The position numbers were made by a program, and so were the translations under genes. From Armatimonadota bacterium (GTDB taxonomy: Bacteria > Armatimonadota > Armatimonadia > Armatimonadales > Armatimonadaceae), in contig JACMMA010000793.1 in the NCBI GenBank assembly GCA_014379275.1, positions 1 through 8,318 of the forward strand: 8,318 nt of DNA. Reading direction: 5' to 3'. Each line of letters opens with the position of its first letter. Position 1 is the first letter of the stretch. A model generated the notes under the pieces. That model searched no databases. It was not told where the DNA came from and saw only the letters and a program-made list of their open reading frames with translations. Below, piece by piece: positions 1 to 5,500 of this stretch.

Positions 1-27
1 GCGAATTCGGGGCTACGGTTATGGCTT

Positions 28-1071
28 TCATAGTCGTTTTCTCTTTCTCCCCAACCCCCCTCTCTCATCGGAAGGAAAGAGGGGGAGAACCAACGGCACC
101 AGCACCACTTTTCCCGTCGTCTTGCGGGCGGCGATGGCTTCGTGTGCCTTCGCGGCGTCGGCGAGGGCGAACCGGTCGTCGGTGGTTACTTTGAGTTGCC
201 CCGACAACACCCAGCCGATCAGTTCGCGTAGCGCGCGGGTTACCTGTGCGCCGTCCGCCGCCGACCGGTACAGGACGTAGCCGATCAGCGATTGGCTCTT
301 GAACAGCATATTCAAGATCCGCTCGCCGGACAGGCCCGACGCGTTGCCGGACTGCGCGCCGTAAAAGAGCCAGCGCCCGCCGTCCGCTAAGGCATCGTAC
401 CCTTCGCCCGCGACCTCGCCGGTCGCGTCCAGGAAAACATCCGCGCCCTTGCCACCGGTCGCGGCGCGTACCTCCTGCGCCCAGCCCGCTTTCGTATAGT
501 CCACGGCGGCGGTCGCGCCCAATTCTTCGGTCACGAAGCGGCGTTTGTCGTCCGTGGACGCCGTGCCGACCACGACGCCCGCGCCCTTCAGTTTAGCGAT
601 CTGCACCGCGAGCGACCCGACCCCGCCCGCCGCCGCGTTCACCAGAACGGATTCGCCCGAACGGACCGGTGCTTCCTCGATCAGGAAGTACGCAGTCAAG
701 CCTTGCACGAGGAGCGCGGTGGCGGTGGCGAAATCCACGCCGTCCGGCAGCGGAACGGCTTGTTCGGCGGACAGCAAGGCGTATTCGGCGTAGCCCCCCG
801 ATTGGACCAGACCAAACACCCGCGCACCGGGCGCGATGCCGGACACGCCCGCCCCGACCGATTCGACTATTCCCGCCGCTTCCATGCCCGGCACGAACGG
901 CGGCTTCGGTCCCGGCGGGTACACTCCCTGCCGCGCCATCAGGTCGGCAAAGTTGATCCCCGCCGCCGCCACTTTGACAAGAACCTCGCCTTCGCCCGGT
1001 TCGGGACGCGGCTTCTCAACCATTTGCAAAACGTCCGTTCCGCCGAATTGTCCGACTTCGATTGCTTTCAT
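28..1071 (-). CDS. Zinc-independent quinone oxidoreductase (MDR family, QOR-like)
   Basis: Probable cytoplasmic NADPH-dependent quinone or enone reductase of the medium-chain dehydrogenase/reductase superfamily, 347 aa. Residues 1-110 form the GroES-like domain (FGGTDVLQMVEKPRPEPGEGEV, GINFADLMARQGVYP, PGMEAAGIVESVG). The Rossmann domain carries the cofactor loop AAAGGVGSLAVQIAK at 146-160, and the fold closes with TTGKVVLVP near 318-326. The Cys cluster of the structural-zinc lobe is absent, as in the quinone oxidoreductase branch. The start is the Met of MKAIEV, because GGAG lies just upstream (1078-1082) and a 17-residue in-frame extension has no family character. It is the last gene of the operon: its ATG begins one base after the TAA of the ene-reductase gene, with its Shine-Dalgarno inside that gene's last codons, so translation is probably coupled. 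Family members normally end near KVVLVP; about 21 extra basic and Pro-rich residues come from a palindromic element. Family call is firm, substrate unknown. Confidence 0.93.
   Translation of the reverse strand: MKAIEVGQFGGTDVLQMVEKPRPEPGEGEVLVKVAAAGINFADLMARQGVYPPGPKPPFVPGMEAAGIVESVGAGVSGIAPGARVFGLVQSGGYAEYALLSAEQAVPLPDGVDFATATALLVQGLTAYFLIEEAPVRSGESVLVNAAAGGVGSLAVQIAKLKGAGVVVGTASTDDKRRFVTEELGATAAVDYTKAGWAQEVRAATGGKGADVFLDATGEVAGEGYDALADGGRWLFYGAQSGNASGLSGERILNMLFKSQSLIGYVLYRSAADGAQVTRALRELIGWVLSGQLKVTTDDRFALADAAKAHEAIAARKTTGKVVLVPLVLPLFPSDERGGLGRKRKRL
43..90. repeat. C/T-rich palindromic element inside the 3' end of the quinone reductase gene
   Basis: The plus strand has a pyrimidine-rich stretch whose CCCCCTCT (56-63) pairs perfectly with AGAGGGGG (78-85) across a 14-base loop. 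A second C-run lies further out at about 48-54. It encodes the unusual tail of the quinone reductase. Its style resembles dispersed C-rich hairpins common in some GC-rich bacterial genomes, but only one copy is in this window, so dispersal is inferred. It could also act as a 3'-end hairpin; no T-run follows it on the minus strand, so it is not a standard intrinsic terminator. Confidence 0.5.
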
Positions 1072-1086
1072 TTTAGTTCTCCAAAA
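1072..1086 (-). promoter_or_regulatory. Ribosome binding site of the quinone reductase within the upstream gene's last codons
   Basis: On the minus strand the last codons of the ene reductase read TTT TTG GAG AAC TAA, followed by one base and then ATG. The GGAG therefore doubles as the Glu codon and as the Shine-Dalgarno for the next gene. This fixes the start at 1071 and suggests termination-reinitiation coupling, keeping the two reductases in step. Confidence 0.75.
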
Positions 1087-2137
1087 ATGCGTAGTCTGTG
1101 TAACCTTCCGCGCCCTGCGCATAGAATGTGGCGGGGTTGGGTTCGTTGAAGGGGCCGCCGAGCTTTAACCGCTTCGGCAAATCGGGGTTGGCGATGAACT
1201 GCTTGCCCCACGAGACCGCGTCCGCCTCGCCCGCATCCAGAGCCGCCTGTGCCTGTTCCGGCGTGAACGACTCGTTTGAGATGACCGGCCCGCCGAAGCG
1301 GCGTTTCATCTCGGGCGTGAATCGCTCCTCGCTGGTGAACGACTCGCGGGTAAAAAGAAACGCGACGCCGCGCTTGCCGAGCTGTTCGGCGACGTAGTTG
1401 TAGGTCGCCGCCGGATCGGAATCGATCGCGCCGGAGCCGTCCATGTTGCGCGGCGACAGGTGCACCCCGACCCGACTCGCGCCCCAGACAGAAATGGCGG
1501 CGTCAGTCGCTTCGAGCAGGAACCGCGCCCGGTTCTCCACCGAGCCGCCGTACTTGTCTGTACGCAGGTTCGTACCGTCGCGCAGGAATTGGTCGGGAAG
1601 GTAGCCGTTCGCGCCGTGGATCTCGACACCGTCGAAACCCGCCGCCTTCGCGTTCACCGCGCCCTGTCGGAACGCCTCGATGACGGCGGGTATCTCCTCC
1701 AGAGTCAGGGCGCGGGGCGTGACATAATCCGCCTGCGCATGGTTGGCGACACGAACTTTGCCCAGCGGCGCGACCGCGCTCGCGGAAACCGGTAGCTCGC
1801 CGTTCAGGTAATACGGGTGTGAGATCCGACCGACGTGCCACAGCTGTGAAATGACCCGCCCCCCGGCGGCGTGAACCGCGTCGGTGATCCGTTTCCACCC
1901 CGCGGTTTGCGCCTCCGACCAGATTCCCGGCGTGTCGGGGTAGCCGACCCCCATCGGCGTCACGGCGGTCGCCTCGGTCAGGATCAGACCCGCCGTGGCA
2001 CGCTGGACGTAATACTCGCGCATGAGATCGTTCGGGACGCGCCCTTCGTCCGCGCGGCACCGGGTCAGCGGTGCCATGATGATGCGGTTCGGCAGGGCGA
2101 TGTCGCCTAAAGTGATCGGGTCAAAAAGTGTCGGCAT
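1073..2137 (-). CDS. Old Yellow Enzyme family FMN-dependent alkene reductase (NemA-like)
   Basis: Ene reductase of 354 aa, the usual length for the NemA/OYE class. It would reduce activated C=C bonds (enals, enones, maleimides, quinones) or nitro groups with NAD(P)H through FMN, in the cytoplasm. Visible motifs: LFDPITLGDIALPNRIIMAPLTR at the N-terminus with flavin-contacting Thr25; QLWHVGR at 98-104; the substrate-anchoring pair and proton donor in EIHGANGYLPDQFLRDG (His174, Asn177, Tyr179); KYGGSVENRARF at 195-206; phosphate-loop region GKQFIANPDLP at 311-321; and GYTDYAFL at the end. Two flavin-near arginines of the classic enzymes are changed: His226 in VGVHLSPR where OYE1 and PETN reductase have RxSP, and Lys312 in GKQFIANPD where they have GR. 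Both variants occur in family subgroups as far as I recall, so activity is expected. AAGGA precedes the ATG. Located 31 bases after the hydrolase gene. Very likely an electrophile-detoxifying enzyme. Confidence 0.95.
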   Translation of the reverse strand: MPTLFDPITLGDIALPNRIIMAPLTRCRADEGRVPNDLMREYYVQRATAGLILTEATAVTPMGVGYPDTPGIWSEAQTAGWKRITDAVHAAGGRVISQLWHVGRISHPYYLNGELPVSASAVAPLGKVRVANHAQADYVTPRALTLEEIPAVIEAFRQGAVNAKAAGFDGVEIHGANGYLPDQFLRDGTNLRTDKYGGSVENRARFLLEATDAAISVWGASRVGVHLSPRNMDGSGAIDSDPAATYNYVAEQLGKRGVAFLFTRESFTSEERFTPEMKRRFGGPVISNESFTPEQAQAALDAGEADAVSWGKQFIANPDLPKRLKLGGPFNEPNPATFYAQGAEGYTDYAFLEN

Positions 2138-2168
2138 ATTCTATTCCTTGCTGTTTCGTGTTCGTCTC

Positions 2169-3176
2169 TTACCCAGTCCACGGTTGCGGGACCCATTCGT
2201 ACGATTCCCCCGTTTCCCGGACGTGACCGATACCGGGAAACGGCAGGTGGTAGGAGAAGATTTTGGCGCGTCGTTTTGCCGCGTCCGCGAAAAGACGGCG
2301 GCGTGTCTCCGCGGCGCGTTTAGGGGCGACGTCATACGCTGTCGTGTATTCGGGGTGAGCGAATTGCAACGCGAAAAGATGTACCGCGTCGCCGACGACC
2401 AGGAGCGAGTCCGCCCCGGATGCGATGGATAGCGCGATATGTCCGGGGGTGTGTCCGGAGGTTTCGACCACGGTTATCGCGCCGATCTTCTCCCCGAAAG
2501 CCACGGTTTTGATCTGGCTTTTGAGCGAGGTTAGGAATCTGCGCGCGGTCTGCAATACCCATTTCTGGTCGGTCACGGGAGCCGACATTCCGGAAAGGTC
2601 GGGGTTGTCCATCGTCCAGAAATCTTGCTCCGCTTTCGAGATCAGGATAGCCGCGTTCGGGAAGGCGCTCTTTTTATCCGCATTCAAAAGCCCGGCGATG
2701 TGGTCGCCGTGCGCGTGAGTGAGCACGATGTTAGTCACTTTTTCCGGCGCGATTCCGAGACGTGCCAGACCTGCTTTCAATCGCCCCGCCGCCGAGCCGA
2801 ACGCGTTGCCGCCCGCGTCAAACAGGGTGACGCCGTCTCGGTCGCGTAACACGAGCACGTTGATACTGAGCGTGACACGATCTGTCGGCTGAAATGCCGA
2901 CTCCAGCAGGCGCTTGATCTCGTCCGGCTTGCCTTCCGGCGCGAAGAAGGGTTGCACCGTCGTGGAGGCGATGACACTTTCGTGGATGACGAAAGCATCC
3001 ATCGCGCCTATCTTGAACGCGTACAACGCCGGTTCGGTCAGGGACAGGGCGGGGGGTTTGAGCGACGATAGCGTATCCGGGTCGCTCCAGGCGGGCAGAG
3101 TCGACGCGCCCGCCCCGAGCGAGATTCCCCAGAATGCCCCGTGTCGGAGCAATGAACGCCGTGTTGTCGTTTGCAT
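2169..3176 (-). CDS. Tat-exported metallo-beta-lactamase-fold hydrolase
   Basis: Predicted periplasmic zinc hydrolase, 335 aa. The N-terminus has a twin-arginine signal (TRRSLLR at 5-11 followed by a hydrophobic Gly/Ala-rich stretch to about 30). The MBL fold shows the metal ligands in order: THAHGDH (His154, His156, Asp158, His159), SGHTPGH (His246), GDAVH (Asp263) and SYHLPFPGIGH (His310). These are the ligands of a binuclear site as in the lactonase/glyoxalase II superfamily. FDAGGNAFG at 119-127 is the typical strand-turn before the active site. The substrate is not readable from sequence: ester, lactone or thioester are all possible. Stop is TAA, 31 bases before the ene reductase; a GGGAAG-type binding site precedes the ATG. 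It is the only exported enzyme in an otherwise cytosolic redox operon, which is its oddest feature. Fold confidence is high, function low. Confidence 0.92.
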   Translation of the reverse strand: MQTTTRRSLLRHGAFWGISLGAGASTLPAWSDPDTLSSLKPPALSLTEPALYAFKIGAMDAFVIHESVIASTTVQPFFAPEGKPDEIKRLLESAFQPTDRVTLSINVLVLRDRDGVTLFDAGGNAFGSAAGRLKAGLARLGIAPEKVTNIVLTHAHGDHIAGLLNADKKSAFPNAAILISKAEQDFWTMDNPDLSGMSAPVTDQKWVLQTARRFLTSLKSQIKTVAFGEKIGAITVVETSGHTPGHIALSIASGADSLLVVGDAVHLFALQFAHPEYTTAYDVAPKRAAETRRRLFADAAKRRAKIFSYHLPFPGIGHVRETGESYEWVPQPWTG

Positions 3177-3202
3177 GGTCGTTGACTTCCCGTAGGACCC
3201 GG

Positions 3203-3952
3203 TTACCAGGCGACAACACCATCTTCGTCGAAAAAGCCGCCGGTCGGGCCGTCGGCGGGTAGCGTGGCGTAGCGCACCGACGCCGTCGCGCCCTGCTCTA
3301 CGGAGCGCGGTGCCGCATCGCTTCCCATCTCCGTTCGTACCCAGCCGGGGCAGATGGAGTTGATTTTGATCGGGGTCTGGGCCAACTCTTTGGCGAACAA
3401 TTCAGTAAGCATGTTCAGTGCGGCTTTCGACGTGCGGTACGCGCTCGCATATGCGCCGCCCCCGCCGTACTGGTTTGCCGGGTCCGACATCGCGGTGAGC
3501 GAACCCATCGTCGAGGAAACATTGACGATGCGCCCCGCCGGGCTGTTCTTGACCAGCGGCAGGAACGCCTGGGTTGTGGCAATCACGCCCCAGACATTGG
3601 TCGCGAACGTGTTCTGGAATGTTTCGAGCGTGGTCTGGCTCGGCGGGGTCATCCAATCCTCTATGATCACACCCGCGTTATTGATGAGAATGTCGAGACG
3701 CCCGTACTTGTTTCCGACGGCTTGCGCCGCCGCCTGTACACTCGCGGGGTCGGACGTATCGAGTACGACCACTTCGGCGTTCAGCCCCTCGCTACACAGG
3801 GTTTGCGCCGCCGTTTCGCCGCGCCCCGCGTCGCGCGCCCCGATGAGTACGGTCGCGCCGCGCTGTCCGAGTTGCCGCGCGGTTTCAAAGCCGATACCTT
3901 TGTTCGCGCCCGTGATGAGCGCGATTTTGCCGTCTAAGTCTTTGGTAGCCAT
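3203..3952 (-). CDS. Classical short-chain dehydrogenase/reductase, carbonyl-reductase-like
   Basis: Probable cytoplasmic NADPH-dependent carbonyl reductase, 249 aa. The cofactor motif TGANKGIG (14-21) is the spelling typical of carbonyl reductase 1-like SDRs. NNAG is at 91-94, the catalytic Asn at 119 (NTFATNVWG), Ser at 146/147 (NVSSTMG) and the YxxxK pair at Tyr172/Lys176 (AYRTSKAALNML). CPGWVRTEMG at 201-210 follows the active site. Arg40 after the second strand favours NADP(H). A Gly-rich insertion (QYGGGGAYAS) lies just before the catalytic Tyr. The ATG has AAAGGA about eight bases upstream. It lies second in the operon, 60 bases after the atypical SDR and 26 bases before the hydrolase. 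All catalytic residues are intact, in contrast to its SDR neighbour. Likely acts on aldehydes, ketones or quinones; exact substrate unknown. Confidence 0.94.
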   Translation of the reverse strand: MATKDLDGKIALITGANKGIGFETARQLGQRGATVLIGARDAGRGETAAQTLCSEGLNAEVVVLDTSDPASVQAAAQAVGNKYGRLDILINNAGVIIEDWMTPPSQTTLETFQNTFATNVWGVIATTQAFLPLVKNSPAGRIVNVSSTMGSLTAMSDPANQYGGGGAYASAYRTSKAALNMLTELFAKELAQTPIKINSICPGWVRTEMGSDAAPRSVEQGATASVRYATLPADGPTGGFFDEDGVVAW

Positions 3953-3993
3953 GTGTTTTTTTCCTTTAATATGAGCGTGAATACATGTCGGTC

Positions 3994-4011
3994 GGGGGTT
4001 TTTAAACCCCC
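3994..4011. repeat. Perfect GGGGGTTT/AAACCCCC hairpin between the two SDR genes
   Basis: Eight-base arms (3994-4001 and 4004-4011) separated by two T's form a near-continuous palindrome directly after the TAG stop of the first SDR gene. There is no T-run downstream on the minus strand, so an intrinsic terminator is unlikely. It could be a dispersed palindromic unit, an mRNA-stabilising or processing hairpin, or a partial attenuator separating expression of the first gene from the other four. Confidence 0.65.
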
Positions 4012-4012
4012 G

Positions 4013-4735
4013 CTACGCATACCGCCCGCCGCCGTGTAGATACAGCGACTCGCCGTTGATGTATTTGTTCGTGATCAAAAACAAAACCGCGTCGGCGACC
4101 TCTTCCGCCGTGCCAGCACGTCCTATAGGAACCCGTTTCCCTTCGGCGGCGAGGGCGGCGTCTGTATTATCGCCCACCAGGGAGCGGATCAGCGGCGTGT
4201 CCACCATTCCCGGCACGACCGCGTTGACGCGGATCGGGGCGATCTCGAACGGCAGGGCGCGAACCAGCCCTTCCACACCACTCGCAAGCATCGTCGTGAT
4301 CGCGGTCCCGGCGGACGGTCGCTGGGAAAGCATCCCCGACGTGAACGTGATCGAGCCGGAAGGTTTCAGTTTCGGCACCGCGACCCGTACCACGTTCAGA
4401 TTTCCCCAGATGCGTTCGTTCACTCCCTGCGCGTAGACGGCAGGTTCGGTGACGGCTATCGGTCCCGCCGAAAGTGTACCCGCCGAAACGTAAACGTGGT
4501 CTATACTGGTCAGCGGTGCGAACGCGGCGGATAGCGCGGCGGCGTCGGAAACGTCCGCGACGCCGGTACTTACCCGGTCATCGGCAAGCCGCTCTTTTGC
4601 CGTCGCCAACTTGTCCGCACTCCGCCCGATAAGGGTAACGCCCGACGCCCCCTCGGCGAGAGCAAGCCGCGCGGTGGCGAACCCGATGCCGGTACTCCCG
4701 CCGACAACGACGAGGTGTTGTTGATCCAGTTTCAT
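4013..4735 (-). CDS. Atypical SDR-fold protein lacking the catalytic Tyr and Lys
   Basis: Rossmann-fold protein of the short-chain dehydrogenase family, 240 aa, first gene of the repressor-controlled operon. The nucleotide-binding end is canonical: VVVGGSTGIGFATARLAL with the glycine motif at 12-18, Arg39 suggesting NADP(H), an acidic DVSD at 61-64, VSAGT at 83-87 in place of NNAG, and the structural Asn at 112. Ser133 (FTSGMLSQRPS) is present. Aligning LASGVEGLVRALPFEIAPIRVNAVVPG with the usual YxxxK helix, however, places Thr147 and Ala151 where catalytic Tyr and Lys should be. A conserved-domain subgroup (Lin1944-like) of SDRs without the usual active site is known, function undetermined. 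It may use another mechanism, bind cofactor as a sensor, or be a partner subunit. The ATG is preceded by GGGAG at 4742-4746 adjoining the operator. The frame is intact, so this is not decay. Confidence 0.9.
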   Translation of the reverse strand: MKLDQQHLVVVGGSTGIGFATARLALAEGASGVTLIGRSADKLATAKERLADDRVSTGVADVSDAAALSAAFAPLTSIDHVYVSAGTLSAGPIAVTEPAVYAQGVNERIWGNLNVVRVAVPKLKPSGSITFTSGMLSQRPSAGTAITTMLASGVEGLVRALPFEIAPIRVNAVVPGMVDTPLIRSLVGDNTDAALAAEGKRVPIGRAGTAEEVADAVLFLITNKYINGESLYLHGGGRYA

Positions 4736-4741
4736 CGTCTA

Positions 4742-4746
4742 CTCCC
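4742..4746 (-). promoter_or_regulatory. Ribosome binding site of the first operon gene, abutting the operator
   Basis: GGGAG lies six bases upstream of the ATG at 4735 and directly adjoins the left arm of the inverted repeat, so the operator ends where the binding site begins. It supports the chosen start. Confidence 0.7.
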
Positions 4747-4770
4747 GTTTTGTACCGTTTGGTACAAAAC
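4747..4770. promoter_or_regulatory. TetR-type operator O1: perfect 10+10 inverted repeat
   Basis: GTTTTGTACC (4747-4756), a four-base spacer GTTT, then GGTACAAAAC (4761-4770): a perfect dyad in the 63-base gap between the repressor gene and the operon it faces. It overlaps the expected -10 position of the candidate promoter and ends next to the Shine-Dalgarno, so a bound dimer would block initiation. The same half-site plus one further G recurs before tetR. Position, symmetry and recurrence together make it the likely binding site of the adjacent TetR-family repressor. Confidence 0.85.
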
Positions 4771-4790
4771 CCCGAAATTCGGTGTGTCAA
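4762..4790 (-). promoter_or_regulatory. Candidate promoter of the five-gene operon
   Basis: On the minus strand a perfect TTGACA (4785-4790) is followed after 17 bases by TTGTAC (4762-4767), a poor -10 that lies inside the operator. The -35 lies outside the tetR gene, so the operon can be expressed independently of tetR. A small palindrome, CCGAA-a-TTCGG (4772-4782), occupies the spacer. The -35 is persuasive; the -10 assignment is uncertain. Confidence 0.5.
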
Positions 4791-4798
4791 ACACGTCA

Positions 4799-5386
4799 TC
4801 AATCCAACAAACTGAGCGCGGTGCGCACCACGTCCGTTAGCCGCCCCGGCTCCGGCCCCGTGCGGCGCAAGACCGACAGGCCGTAAATCTGCGTCATCAA
4901 GAACGCGGCGATGCGGCGCGTATCGAGATCGCCGCGAAACTCGCCGGACGCTTTGCCGCGCTCTAACGTTTCGCGTAGTAACCGCTCCCCGGTTTCGTTG
5001 AACGCGCGGCTACGAGCGGCGATCAGCGGGTCATGTGGCGCCAGTTCCACCGCCGTATTGACACACAGACAGCCGGGGTCGCCCTCCATGCAGGTCGCGC
5101 CGGAATCCCCGACGATGTAATCGAAATAGCCCTGCAACGCCTCCCGCGCCGAGCCCGGTTTTGCCAGCAGTTGTTCCATCGTTTCTCGCATCGCCTCCTG
5201 GTAGTGCGCGAGCACGAGCAGGAAGAGTTGCTGTTTGTCGCCGAACGTCGCATACAGCGATGCCTTCCCCATTCCCATCCGTCTCGTCAGGTCGGCGAGC
5301 GATGTACCCTCGTACCCGTTCTCGCGAAACAACGCGGTCGCTTCACGGAGTGCCACGCATTCATCGAACTTTCTTGGTCGCGCCAT
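4799..5386 (-). CDS. TetR-family repressor with a NemR-like Cys motif
   Basis: DNA-binding regulator of 195 aa, usual TetR length. The N-terminal helix-turn-helix spans about 9-55, with TSLADLTRRMGMGKASLYATFGDKQQLF as the recognisable core. The C-terminal domain is the ligand/dimer part and includes TCMEGDPGCLCVNTAVELAPHD with Cys99, Cys106 and Cys108. From memory, E. coli NemR has its redox-active Cys106 in a GCL motif at the equivalent place, so electrophile or oxidant sensing by cysteine is plausible. The start MARPRKF is chosen because AGGAGA sits seven bases upstream; an in-frame extension to 5449 would run into the upstream terminator and lacks family resemblance. Stop TGA lies 63 bases before the operon. 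Its own upstream region has the half-site GTTTTGTACC, implying autorepression. Family call firm; inducer inferred from cysteines and neighbours. Confidence 0.94.
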   Translation of the reverse strand: MARPRKFDECVALREATALFRENGYEGTSLADLTRRMGMGKASLYATFGDKQQLFLLVLAHYQEAMRETMEQLLAKPGSAREALQGYFDYIVGDSGATCMEGDPGCLCVNTAVELAPHDPLIAARSRAFNETGERLLRETLERGKASGEFRGDLDTRRIAAFLMTQIYGLSVLRRTGPEPGRLTDVVRTALSLLD

Positions 5387-5415
5387 CGCGGTGTCTCCTG
5401 TCGGTTGATATGCCT

Positions 5416-5439
5416 GTTTTGTACCGCACGTTCCAGAAA
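5416..5439. promoter_or_regulatory. TetR-type operator O2 before tetR: one perfect half-site, one degenerate
   Basis: GTTTTGTACC at 5416-5425 is identical to the left arm of O1, and the shared match extends one base further (G). With the same four-base spacing, the right half (5430-5439) matches the O1 right arm at 6 of 10 positions. It lies 30-53 bases upstream of the tetR ATG, between the preceding terminator and the gene, where the tetR promoter must be. This suggests weaker autoregulation by the same repressor. No convincing -35/-10 pair can be named. Confidence 0.7.
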
Positions 5440-5479
5440 ATAAAATCACGGCCGCCCCGTAGATTTACGGGGCGGCCGT
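5436..5479 (-). terminator. Strong intrinsic terminator of the duplicated-domain secreted protein gene
   Basis: ACGGCCGCCCCGTA (5448-5461) and TACGGGGCGGCCGT (5466-5479) form a perfect 14-bp GC-rich stem with a four-base loop. On the minus strand the stem is followed by GATTTTATTTTC, a T-rich tail. It begins 22 bases after the stop of the gene at 5501-6316 and insulates the repressor cassette from that transcript. Confidence 0.93.
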
Positions 5480-5500
5480 TCCTGTGTACGAACCGTCTGC

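Noticed and set aside
1072..1122. In-frame 17-residue N-terminal extension of the quinone reductase
   Set aside because: It would overlap the end of the ene reductase gene and precede a well-placed Shine-Dalgarno; the sequence is unlike the family N-terminus.
703..1149. Open frame of 148 codons on the plus strand
   Set aside because: It lies antisense to the quinone and ene reductase genes, is Arg/His-rich, matches no family and has no binding site. It is a codon-bias shadow.
3354..3974. Long open frame of 206 codons on the plus strand
   Set aside because: Entirely antisense to the SDR gene, whose motifs are complete; the translation shows no domain. Long antisense frames are common in GC-rich coding DNA.
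3994..4011. GGGGGTTT/AAACCCCC hairpin as an intrinsic terminator
   Set aside because: No T-run follows the stem on the minus strand, and the next operon gene has no evident promoter of its own.
5387..5449. In-frame 21-residue N-terminal extension of the TetR repressor
   Set aside because: It would start inside the upstream terminator stem and translate the operator region. AGGAGA directly before MARPRKF supports the shorter form.
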